Origin: CBETVX01 sp965539935
GTDB taxonomy: Bacteria > Bacillota > Clostridia > Peptostreptococcales > Caminicellaceae
Direction of reading: 5' to 3'
Length of the DNA: 14,216 bases
Assembly (NCBI GenBank): GCA_965539935.1
Contig: CBETVX010000064.1
Span: 1-14,216, forward strand
In this document: positions 1 to 6,708 of the stretch, in pieces
Layout: each line of letters begins with the position of its first letter
How positions within the stretch are numbered: the first letter of the stretch is position 1
The notes under the pieces: model-generated
What the model saw: the letters and a program-made list of their open reading frames with translations, nothing else
Told to the model about the DNA's origin: nothing
Databases searched by the model: none
Position numbers and translations under genes: made by a program

Positions 1-57
1 AACGTTTTTATAGATATGCCAAGATTTGATTAAATAAAATATTAAGGGGGAGTAAAT

Positions 58-1098
58 ATGAAAAAAGGAATTATAATAACTTTATTATTAGTTCTTCTAA
101 CATCGGTAGCAGTTTATGCTGATACAGAATCTAATGTAGATGATGTTACATCAGCTTCTACTTGGGAAGAAGAAGAAGTTACAATTCAACCATCAACTGT
201 AGTTGAGCCAACTACGACTACAACTCCAACAACAAGTGTAAAGGTATCAAGTGATAGTCAGGTACATATTGTAAAAAGTGGCGATATGTTGTGGAAAATT
301 GCGGATATGTATGGTCTTACTTTAGATGAACTTATAGCACTTAATCCACAATTAAAAAACCCAAATCTTTTATATGTAGGACAAGAAATTATAGTTAAAG
401 GTTCAGCTTCTTCAGCAGTAGCTTCTAATATTACTGGCGACGGAGTAAAAGTTTATCAAGGACTTGGACATTCAGTAGTTTTCCGTAATGGTCCAGGGAA
501 AGATAGCGAAGGGGTACCAGTATATAGCTTTAACATAGCTATGGCACAGGCTACTTTCGATGAAGCAGGTAGAATTTTAGACGTATACTTAGATTGTTAT
601 GAAGTATCTACACCAAACTATGATGGAGAGTCAATGCCTCATTTCCCAGGTTGGCCTGATACTGAAGGATATAATTTAGCAGATCATGAAACTGGAGAAG
701 TGGTTGGTGTAACTGAAAACACTAAAGAATATGTAGCAGCTCAGGTTAATAGCTGGAAAACAAAGCGTGAACGTGGAGATTCATACCATATGAATCCAGA
801 AAATGAATGGTATAAGCAAATGGATTTCTATCAAGATTTCTTTGTTGGAAAGACAGTAGCTGAGTTAGAAGAGTGGTTTGCTAAGAATACTACTTCAGCT
901 GGTCGTCCAATAAAAGCAACAACTGATAATCAAGAGGATCTTGATAAATTAGCTAAGCTTACTGAAGAAGAAAAAGCTGCTCTTGCAGATGTGGTATCCG
1001 GTGCAACAATGTCACTTAGAGATGGACATGGAGATTATTTAGGAGCAATAGCAAATGCTTATTTAAATCGTAGAGAAGTAATTATACCTGTTAAATAG
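58..1098 (+). CDS. Secreted LysM protein with C-terminal FMN-binding (flavinylated) domain
   Basis: The 346-residue product starts with a Sec signal peptide: Lys-Lys, a hydrophobic core at residues 4-19 and a likely cleavage after VYA at 21. A Glu/Thr/Pro-rich linker follows (about 36-60), then one LysM domain at 69-114 (HIVKSGDMLWKIA start, NPNLLYVGQEI end), which binds peptidoglycan. The rest (about 128-343) resembles the FMN-binding domain proteins of Clostridia. It ends in D311-V-V-S-G-A-T317-M-S, which fits the Dxx(S/T)GAT motif where the flavin transferase ApbE attaches FMN to the threonine. The likely role is a cell-wall-held, outward-facing redox flavoprotein; its electron donor is not visible here. 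The start is supported by AAGGGGGAG 6-7 bases upstream. A terminator follows, so it is probably monocistronic or the last gene of a unit. The domain assignment is firm; the physiological role is unknown. Confidence 0.85.
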   Translation: MKKGIIITLLLVLLTSVAVYADTESNVDDVTSASTWEEEEVTIQPSTVVEPTTTTTPTTSVKVSSDSQVHIVKSGDMLWKIADMYGLTLDELIALNPQLKNPNLLYVGQEIIVKGSASSAVASNITGDGVKVYQGLGHSVVFRNGPGKDSEGVPVYSFNIAMAQATFDEAGRILDVYLDCYEVSTPNYDGESMPHFPGWPDTEGYNLADHETGEVVGVTENTKEYVAAQVNSWKTKRERGDSYHMNPENEWYKQMDFYQDFFVGKTVAELEEWFAKNTTSAGRPIKATTDNQEDLDKLAKLTEEEKAALADVVSGATMSLRDGHGDYLGAIANAYLNRREVIIPVK

Positions 1099-1125
1099 TA
1101 TACAATCATATTAGATACATCTAAA

Positions 1126-1191
1126 AGCTCTCTCCATACTCTTTTCTTAGTTATTAACTAAGAAAGGTAATGGAGGGAGTTATTTTTGTTT
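1126..1191 (+). terminator. Long rho-independent terminator after the LysM-FMN gene
   Basis: AGCTCTCTCCAT (1126-1137) pairs with ATGGAGGGAGTT (1170-1181) in a 12-bp stem with two G-U pairs. Inside it, CTTAGTT pairs with AACTAAG around a short loop, making one long, almost continuous hairpin. A T-rich run (ATTTTTGTTT) follows directly. Confidence 0.85.
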
Positions 1192-1206
1192 ATGGGGGTG
1201 GAAAAC

Positions 1207-1254
1207 ATGGGAACGAATAAAATAACAAAATCATTATCAAGAAGAAACGATTAA
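1207..1254 (+). CDS. Possible 15-residue peptide ORF
   Basis: An ATG at 1207 sits 6 bases after GGGGGTGG, a good ribosome-binding site. It opens a 15-codon frame (MGTNKITKSLSRRND) ending in TAA. An in-frame ATG at 1192 would give 20 codons but lies before that site. The peptide is basic and hydrophilic and I do not recognise it. It lies between the preceding terminator and the flavoprotein gene. It could be a leader peptide, the 5' remnant of a lost gene, or chance. Only the frame and the strong ribosome-binding site support it. Confidence 0.25.
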   Translation: MGTNKITKSLSRRND

Positions 1255-1314
1255 CTTTTTCTTTAAATTTTAATGGAGTTAGAAAATTATTTTTTTTATG
1301 GAAGGAGTATGAAT

Positions 1315-1950
1315 ATGATTTTAGGTATATCAGGTAGTCCTAGGGAAAATGGTATTACGGCCCATGCTGTGAAGGAAATTCTTTCTCATATTAAGGGAGA
1401 TACCCAGTATATTTCTCTGGCTAGGAAACATATATCAGGTTGTATTAGTTGCCTTGAGTGTGCAAAGGACAATAAATGCGTTGTGAAAGATGATTTTCAA
1501 GGAATTGCAAAAGCTATGGTTAAAGCAGATGCTATTGTTCTAGGTGTGCCTAATTATTATAATTTGCCGAATGCCTTGACCCATGCAATGTTAGAACGAT
1601 GTTTTTGCTTTCGTCACCAAAGCACTTTTTCTTTAAAGGATAAACCTATTGTCATTTTATCAACGGGTTATTCTAAGGATGAAGATAATAGCCAAGTATT
1701 AAAGATAGTAGAACATTTCGCAAGACAAAATAAAATGAAGGTAGTTTCAAAATTTTTAGTAGGTGCCTTTTCTCAATGTTATTCCTGTGGATATGGTTTA
1801 ACTTGTGTTGACGGAAATATTGTGAAAGACCATGGTTTAGTTGATAATATCACACCAGAGATGTTACCACCTAAATTTAAACAACAAGAAGATTCTATTA
1901 AGAAATGTCATGACGCAGCAGAGATTATAAATAGCCAAATAAAAGCATAA
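1315..1950 (+). CDS. Iron-sulfur flavoprotein / NAD(P)H-dependent FMN reductase family
   Basis: The 211-residue protein has a flavodoxin-like fold. An N-terminal beta strand runs into the phosphate-binding loop S6-G-S-P-R10, followed by a C43-x2-C46-x2-C49-x5-C55 cluster. That compact spacing (CX2CX2CX4-7C) is the [4Fe-4S] motif of archaeal and clostridial iron-sulfur flavoproteins (Isf). The VPNYYNLP segment (78-85) matches the second FMN contact loop of this family. A further C155-x2-C158-x5-C164 group is not explained by the family and may bind metal or form disulfides. The start at 1315 is preferred because AAGGAG lies 7 bases upstream; an in-frame ATG at 1273 lacks a site and would add 14 unconserved-looking residues. 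It likely moves electrons between ferredoxin or NAD(P)H and a small acceptor in the cytoplasm; the substrate is unknown. The GNAT gene starts 34 bases later, so the two are probably co-transcribed. Confidence 0.85.
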   Translation: MILGISGSPRENGITAHAVKEILSHIKGDTQYISLARKHISGCISCLECAKDNKCVVKDDFQGIAKAMVKADAIVLGVPNYYNLPNALTHAMLERCFCFRHQSTFSLKDKPIVILSTGYSKDEDNSQVLKIVEHFARQNKMKVVSKFLVGAFSQCYSCGYGLTCVDGNIVKDHGLVDNITPEMLPPKFKQQEDSIKKCHDAAEIINSQIKA

Positions 1951-1984
1951 AAGAGTAGAATGGGAAATATGAAAGGAGACCTCT

Positions 1985-2473
1985 ATGGAAATAGTACATA
2001 TCGGTGATTTATGTAGTATTGAAAAAGATAGTATTATGGCTAAAATCAAAACTAATTGGGGATCTACTTCTATTGTTTATAGTGGGATGGTATATGATTT
2101 AAATACCCTCAAAGGAATTGCACTAAAGAATAATGATATAATTGTCAGTATACTTTTTTATCAAGTTATTAATAAAGAATTAAATATTATATTATTAGAA
2201 AGTTTTGTTAAAGGAAAAGGTTTTGGAAGAATTATTTTGCAAAAAATTAAAGAAATTAGTAAAGGAAATAAATATAAGCGGATAATTGTGACAACAACTA
2301 ATGATAATATTGATGCTATCAAGTTTTACCAGTTGAATGAATTTGACATTATAGAGGTAAAATTTAATGCAGTAGATTTATCACGTAAGATTAAACCTGA
2401 AATACCTTCTGTGGGTAATTATGGTATTAAGATTAAACATGAGTTGATATTTGGATTTGATATAGAGGTTTAA
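1985..2473 (+). CDS. GNAT-family N-acetyltransferase
   Basis: The 162-residue protein matches the single-domain GNAT acetyltransferase size. The acetyl-CoA pyrophosphate loop (motif A) is K76-G-K-G-F-G-R82, at the start of a helix after the beta-4 strand. Motif B is seen in TTTNDNIDAIKFYQLNEF (103-120), where N106 and the FYQ segment match the usual N-x-x-A-x-x-F-Y pattern. The C-terminal stretch DLSRKIKPEIPSVGNYGIKI is typical of a clostridial GNAT subgroup. AAAGGAGACC lies just before the start. It is the second gene of a unit with the iron-sulfur flavoprotein and is followed by a terminator. It transfers acetyl from acetyl-CoA to an amine; the acceptor cannot be predicted. Confidence 0.85.
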   Translation: MEIVHIGDLCSIEKDSIMAKIKTNWGSTSIVYSGMVYDLNTLKGIALKNNDIIVSILFYQVINKELNIILLESFVKGKGFGRIILQKIKEISKGNKYKRIIVTTTNDNIDAIKFYQLNEFDIIEVKFNAVDLSRKIKPEIPSVGNYGIKIKHELIFGFDIEV

Positions 2474-2528
2474 ATTAAAATTCAATTGATAGGGTTAAAA
2501 TTTTTTAAAAATAAAAAATGGATTGATT

Positions 2529-2565
2529 AAGAAAAGGTAGCAAACTGTGCTACTTTTTCTTTTTT
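2529..2565 (+). terminator. Rho-independent terminator after the GNAT gene
   Basis: AAGAAAAGGTAGCA (2529-2542) pairs with TGCTACTTTTTCTT (2549-2562, one G-U) around a short loop. The right arm runs straight into a T tract. Confidence 0.85.
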
Positions 2566-2669
2566 GAAGGATTTTCAATATATTATAGAGAAAATATAAT
2601 TAATAAATTTCCATAGGTAAACAAGAGAATGAATCTAAAATCATATATATATGGTGGAGTCAAATAAAG

Positions 2670-2698
2670 TTTAAAAAAGTTTTTGAGTAAAGTATTAT
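2670..2698 (+). promoter_or_regulatory. Candidate sigma-A promoter of the RpiR-family gene
   Basis: TTTAAA (2670-2675) is separated by 17 bp from TATTAT (2693-2698), a moderate match to the vegetative consensus and 55 bp before the start codon. In DNA this AT-rich such matches arise often, so this is tentative. Confidence 0.35.
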
Positions 2699-2727
2699 AC
2701 AGAATTTGAAGTTATGATACCCCCTAA

Positions 2728-2740
2728 ATGTAATTGACAT
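2728..2740 (+). promoter_or_regulatory. ATGT-N5-ACAT palindrome before the RpiR-family gene
   Basis: ATGTAATTGACAT lies between the candidate promoter and the ribosome-binding site. It shares the ATGTA/ACAT arms seen in front of the downstream sugar operon, so it may be an autoregulatory operator. The core length (5) differs from the core length (6) of the operon sites. Confidence 0.3.
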
Positions 2741-2753
2741 GAGGTGATATTAA

Positions 2754-3503
2754 ATGATTAAAGAAATTGACCCCCAGGTGCTTAAAGGTCTAAATAAGTC
2801 AGAATTTGAGGTGCTGAGTTTTATTTCTAACAATGACAGTAAAGTTGTGAAAATGACTATAGCAGATTTAGCCAATGAAACCTATGTATCCACTACAACT
2901 ATTATAAGATTGTGTAAAAAACTTGGATATTCAGGTTTTTCTGAATTGAAATATGAATTGAAAAGGACTAAGAAAGAAAAATCTAAACTTGTAACTTTCA
3001 ATTATGATGAATCAATTAATAAAAATCTAATTGATGTACAAAAAACCTGTGAATTAATAAATGAAGATACAGTTAATAGAATTATAGAATTGATACCTCA
3101 AAAAAATATACACTTTTTTGGAAAAGGATTATCGAGTATTGCATGTGAGTATATTACCAATCAATTTTTATTGATGAACCTACTAGCTATTAATTATACT
3201 AGCACACATATTGCATATTTATCTGCAGAAAAAATGGATGAAAAAGATATGGTATTTATAATGTCCCTTAGTGGTGAGACTGAACAATCTTTAAAACTTG
3301 CTAGAATAGCAAAATCAAGGGGTGCTTTTGTAGTAGCTATTACATGTATGGGAATTAATAGTTTATCAAAATTAGCTGATATAAATCTATATGTCTATGC
3401 AGAAGATGATGAAAGGGTTAAATTTGACAATAAATCCCGTGCATCAGCATTAATATTATTTCAAATCATTTTGGATATGTATATAAATCAAAAAATAAAA
3501 TAG
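2754..3503 (+). CDS. RpiR/MurR-family transcriptional regulator (HTH plus SIS domain)
   Basis: The 249-residue protein has the two-domain RpiR layout. An N-terminal winged helix-turn-helix covers about 1-78 (IADLANETYVSTTTIIRLCKKLG at 36-58, the family's most conserved segment). A SIS phosphosugar-binding domain covers about 107-240 (FFGKGLSS at 121-128; SLSGETEQSL at 171-180, which holds the sugar-phosphate-binding Ser/Gly/Glu loop). Such regulators sense a sugar phosphate, commonly a 6-phosphate, and control sugar catabolic genes. The next operon makes sugar 6-phosphates, so it is the obvious target. The start is fixed by GAGGTGA 6 bases upstream. A strong terminator separates it from the operon, so it is transcribed as its own unit. 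The ligand is unknown; glucose 6-phosphate or the phosphorylated disaccharide are the natural guesses. Confidence 0.9.
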   Translation: MIKEIDPQVLKGLNKSEFEVLSFISNNDSKVVKMTIADLANETYVSTTTIIRLCKKLGYSGFSELKYELKRTKKEKSKLVTFNYDESINKNLIDVQKTCELINEDTVNRIIELIPQKNIHFFGKGLSSIACEYITNQFLLMNLLAINYTSTHIAYLSAEKMDEKDMVFIMSLSGETEQSLKLARIAKSRGAFVVAITCMGINSLSKLADINLYVYAEDDERVKFDNKSRASALILFQIILDMYINQKIK

Positions 3504-3523
3504 TTATAAAAGTTTTAGTGAGA

Positions 3524-3563
3524 AACTTGCTAGTCTTAAGTTAAGATAGCAAGTTATTTTTTT
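3524..3563 (+). terminator. Rho-independent terminator after the RpiR-family gene
   Basis: AACTTGCTA (3524-3532), a bulged G and TCTTA pair with TAAGA and TAGCAAGTT around a 3-base loop. A T run follows directly. Confidence 0.9.
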
Positions 3564-3586
3564 GATTAAAATATTAGAAATTAAAT

Positions 3587-3621
3587 ATGTACTAAATTAC
3601 ATAAAATGTACTTGATTACAA
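3587..3621 (+). promoter_or_regulatory. Two direct-repeated operator-like sites before the alpha-glucoside operon
   Basis: ATGTACTAAATTACAT (3587-3602) is a palindrome with 5-bp arms. ATGTACTTGATTACAA (3606-3621) repeats it with three mismatches and a 19-bp period, so the two sites lie on nearly the same DNA face. A third ATGTAA (3632-3637) and a facing TTACAT (3661-3666) follow. This is the expected region for RpiR-type control of the operon; binding is inferred. Confidence 0.45.
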
Positions 3622-3723
3622 ATCCAGAAGTATGTAATAAAGCCCTCTAAAATACTTTTTTTACATTGCAAAATTATATACAATTATTTAAGAAAAGAAA
3701 GATCAATTGTAGGAAAAGGATAT

Positions 3724-3733
3724 TGTCTAGACA
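3724..3733 (+). promoter_or_regulatory. TGTCTAGACA perfect palindrome in the operon leader
   Basis: A 10-bp perfect palindrome lies 32 bp before the start codon of the family-4 glycosidase, between the candidate promoter area and the ribosome-binding site. It does not fit the CcpA cre consensus. It could be a second operator; nothing else supports it. Confidence 0.25.
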
Positions 3734-3765
3734 GAAATTGGACTACAAAATCAGGAGGTATTCAT

Positions 3766-5088
3766 ATGAAAAAATATAATATCGTAATAGTCGGTGGGGG
3801 AAGCACATGGACACCAGGTTTACTTCAGAGTTTGTGTAAGAAAAAAGAAGAGTTTCCATTGGCACGGTTAGTAATGTATGATATAAATGCTAAGCGTCAA
3901 GAAATAATTGGAGAGTTTGCAAAAATTTTATTTAGAGAAAAATATCCAGAGTTAGATTTTGAATATACAACAGATAAAGCAGTGGCATATAAAGATGTAG
4001 ATTTTGTTTTCTGTCAAATGAGAACCGGTGGATATGAAATGAGAGAAAAGGATGAAAAAATACCATTGAGTTTTGGAGTTATTGGCCAAGAAACCTGCGG
4101 ACCAGGGGGATTTGCATATGGTATGAGATCTATCAGAGATATGATTGAAATGATTAAGGATGTGCGCAAGTTTTCACCTAATGCATGGATACTAAACTAT
4201 ACAAATCCTGCTGCAATTGTGGCAGAAGCACTAAACAGAGTTTTTCATGATGACAAAAAAATCCTCAATATATGTGACCAACCAGTAAATTTATTACGTT
4301 CATATGGGCGTTTACTGAATATGGATCCATATGAGTTTGAACCAGTATATTTTGGATTAAATCATTTCGGATGGTTTACTCACCTATATGATAAGGAAGG
4401 AAATGATTTAGCTCCTAAAATAAAGGAAATAGTAAAGGAAAAGGGATTTATTCCAGTTGATGCAGAACAAAGAGACCAATCATGGTTAGATACCTATGCA
4501 ATGGTTGAAAATATGCTCACAGATTTTCCAGATTATCTTCCAAATACTTATTTACAATACTACTACTATCCAGAATATAAAGTAAAAAAATTAGATCCAA
4601 ATTATACTCGAGCAAATGAGGTGATGGCTGGTAGAGAAAAACGTGTATTTGAAGAATGTAAGCGAATTGTTGAAGTTGGAAGTGCTGAAAAATCTTCTGT
4701 AGTTCATAATGATGCCCATGGAGATATGATTGTAGAAGTTGCAGAATCTATAGCCCACAATAGAAATAGAATATATATAATTATTACAGAAAATAATGGC
4801 ATAATATCAAATATTCAAGATGATGCCATGGTAGAAGTAGCAGCAATTTTAGGTAGTAATGGACCAAGACCTATGGCAGTAGGTAAAATAGGTACTTTCT
4901 ATAAGGGTATGATGGAGCAGCAATTGGCCTATGAGAAATTAACAGTAGATGCTTACTTTGAAGGTTCCTATGAGAAAGCTTTACAGGCATTAACACTAAA
5001 CAGAACAGTAGTTGATGCAAAAAAGGCACGTAATATTTTAGATGCATTAATTGAAGCCAATAAAGAGTATTGGCCAGAATTAAAATAA
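3766..5088 (+). CDS. 6-phospho-alpha-glucosidase, glycoside hydrolase family 4
   Basis: The 440-residue length matches GlvA/MalH enzymes (about 440-450). Family-4 enzymes use NAD+, a divalent metal and a redox-elimination mechanism to split phosphorylated disaccharides in the cytoplasm. The NAD-binding Rossmann loop is GGGSTWTPG (10-18). QETCGPGGFAYGMRSI (108-123) and LNYTNPAAIVAEA (143-155) are family blocks. The metal/catalytic motif is C170-D171-Q-P, with H200 in GLNHFGWF; these align with Cys171, Asp172 and His202 of GlvA. The catalytic tyrosine should lie in NTYLQYYYYP (260-269). An Asp after the Cys is typical of 6-phospho-alpha-glucosidases (CDMP), as opposed to the beta enzymes (CNVP), so alpha specificity is likely. 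The Met-to-Gln change is unusual. AGGAGG precedes the start. It is the first gene of the PTS operon, 16 bp before the permease. The substrate may be glucosylglycerate 6-phosphate rather than maltose 6-phosphate. Confidence 0.88.
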   Translation: MKKYNIVIVGGGSTWTPGLLQSLCKKKEEFPLARLVMYDINAKRQEIIGEFAKILFREKYPELDFEYTTDKAVAYKDVDFVFCQMRTGGYEMREKDEKIPLSFGVIGQETCGPGGFAYGMRSIRDMIEMIKDVRKFSPNAWILNYTNPAAIVAEALNRVFHDDKKILNICDQPVNLLRSYGRLLNMDPYEFEPVYFGLNHFGWFTHLYDKEGNDLAPKIKEIVKEKGFIPVDAEQRDQSWLDTYAMVENMLTDFPDYLPNTYLQYYYYPEYKVKKLDPNYTRANEVMAGREKRVFEECKRIVEVGSAEKSSVVHNDAHGDMIVEVAESIAHNRNRIYIIITENNGIISNIQDDAMVEVAAILGSNGPRPMAVGKIGTFYKGMMEQQLAYEKLTVDAYFEGSYEKALQALTLNRTVVDAKKARNILDALIEANKEYWPELK

Positions 5089-5104
5089 GAGGGGGAGTAT
5101 ATTA

Positions 5105-6661
5105 ATGAAACAAAATTTAAAAGATTATTTTCAACAACTGGGTAGATCCTTCATGCTACCAATTTCTTTATTAGCAGCAACAGGTATATTTTTAGGATTA
5201 GCAGCGGCCTCTGCTAATCCACAAATTCAGGGAGTAGCACCTTTTTTAGCATCTAATTCCATAATGTACATTACACAATTGATTCGCAAAGTGGCAGGTA
5301 CTTTATTTGGAAACATTCCATTATTATTTGCTATGTCGCTGGCACTTGGTATGGCCAAGAAAGAAAAGCCTATAGCTGCCTTTGCAGGATTAATAGGTTA
5401 TTTAGTACTTAATAGAAGTATGATGTATGTATTGGACAACACAGGACTTACCCTTGATGCCGTTGGTAATGTTCTAGGTATGACTACTGTACGTATGGAT
5501 GCATTAGGTGGTATTTTAGTAGGACTTATAACAGCCTCAATTCATAACAGATATTATAATATTAAACTGCCAGAGGCCATCGCATTCTTTGGAGGAAAAC
5601 GATTTGTAGCCATTGCAGTAACTGTTGTTTTTACTGTGTTAGGACAAATTATACCATTTATATGGGCTCCTATCAGTGGAGTGATTACAAGTGTAGGTAA
5701 ATCTATTTCTAGTTTTGGATATTTTGGAACATTTTTATTTGGCTTCTTAGAGAGAGCTTTATTGCCCTTTGGACTACATCATATTCTTAATTCATTAGTT
5801 CGTACCACAGAGATTGGTGGAGTTGCACATTTTGGTAAAGAAACAGTAACGGGAGCTTTATTAATTTTCAATAATTATTTAGAAACTGGTGTTATGCCAG
5901 ATAATATGGCAATTACAGAGGTTACACGTTTTCTAGCCCAAGGTAAAATACCTATGATGGTTTTTGGACTACCTGCAGCAGCATTGGCAATGTATAGAAC
6001 AGCAGATCCTTCCAAAAAGGAAACTATAAAACCATTACTATTAGCCGGTGCCCTTGCAGCCTTTACAACAGGTATAACAGAACCCTTAGAATTTTTATTC
6101 CTATTTGTTGCTCCAATGTTATATTTATTCCATGCTGTTATGGCTGGACTATCATTTATGTTAGGTCATATATTTGGAACAGCAATTGGTAATACCCAAG
6201 GAGGAATTATTGATTTATTAGTATTTGGAGTGTTGCAACCAGATTCAAAATGGTACATGGTTGCATTGACAGGTTTAGCATACTCTGTTATATATTATAA
6301 TGTATTTAAATGGGCTATCCTTAAGTTCGATTTGGCTACACCGGGAAGAAGAGATGAAAATTATGAGAATGAAGGAAGCAATATCAGTAGTGGTAATATA
6401 GATAAAGATCTTGAAGTATTGGCAGGTAAAATCATTAATGGATTAGGGGGAAAGGAAAATATTGTATCTGTAGAGAATTGCTTCACTAGATTGCGTGTTG
6501 ATGTAGCAGATATGAAAAAAGTTGATGAAAAAGAAATTATGAAGACAGGTCCCAATGGAATTGTAAAACCAAATGCAAATCATATTCAAATTATCTATGG
6601 ACCAAAGGTTAATTTAATTAAGGATAGTGTAGATGATAAATTACAAAGGATTGAAGCATAA
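5105..6661 (+). CDS. PTS permease EIICB, glucose/alpha-glucoside family (MalB/GlvC-like)
   Basis: The 518-residue product is an EIIC membrane domain (about 1-410) joined to an EIIB domain (about 430-510), with no EIIA domain. EIIC marks include RALLPFGLHHILNSL (217-231) and GITEPLEFLFLF (323-334), the sugar-site ITEP motif of the glucose superfamily. EIIB carries the phosphorylated cysteine C459 in VENCFTRLR, followed by KTGPNGIV and the family's usual QIIYGP. The protein imports an alpha-glucoside and phosphorylates it at C6 of glucose. The phosphate comes from EIIA, encoded two genes downstream. The start is supported by GAGGGGGAG 9 bases upstream. Its order right after a family-4 phospho-alpha-glucosidase matches malA/malB pairs in Clostridium. 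Substrate identity cannot be read from sequence; glycerate kinase in the operon argues for a glycerate glycoside. Confidence 0.88.
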   Translation: MKQNLKDYFQQLGRSFMLPISLLAATGIFLGLAAASANPQIQGVAPFLASNSIMYITQLIRKVAGTLFGNIPLLFAMSLALGMAKKEKPIAAFAGLIGYLVLNRSMMYVLDNTGLTLDAVGNVLGMTTVRMDALGGILVGLITASIHNRYYNIKLPEAIAFFGGKRFVAIAVTVVFTVLGQIIPFIWAPISGVITSVGKSISSFGYFGTFLFGFLERALLPFGLHHILNSLVRTTEIGGVAHFGKETVTGALLIFNNYLETGVMPDNMAITEVTRFLAQGKIPMMVFGLPAAALAMYRTADPSKKETIKPLLLAGALAAFTTGITEPLEFLFLFVAPMLYLFHAVMAGLSFMLGHIFGTAIGNTQGGIIDLLVFGVLQPDSKWYMVALTGLAYSVIYYNVFKWAILKFDLATPGRRDENYENEGSNISSGNIDKDLEVLAGKIINGLGGKENIVSVENCFTRLRVDVADMKKVDEKEIMKTGPNGIVKPNANHIQIIYGPKVNLIKDSVDDKLQRIEA

Positions 6662-6688
6662 GGGAGAGGCTTTAGGGCTCTCCTTTTC
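6660..6688 (+). terminator. Intercistronic hairpin overlapping the EIICB stop codon
   Basis: AAGGGAGAG (6660-6668) pairs with CTCTCCTTT (6678-6686, one G-U) around a 9-base loop, with a short T/C run after it. The tail is weak, so it may be a partial terminator or an mRNA end-stabilising hairpin that lowers expression of the two distal genes relative to the first two. Confidence 0.5.
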
Positions 6689-6708
6689 CTAATAAATGAG
6701 GTGTTTAT

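Noticed and set aside
1273..1314. An earlier start for the iron-sulfur flavoprotein
   Set aside because: No ribosome-binding site precedes the ATG at 1273, while AAGGAG is well placed for the ATG at 1315, which directly begins the first beta strand.
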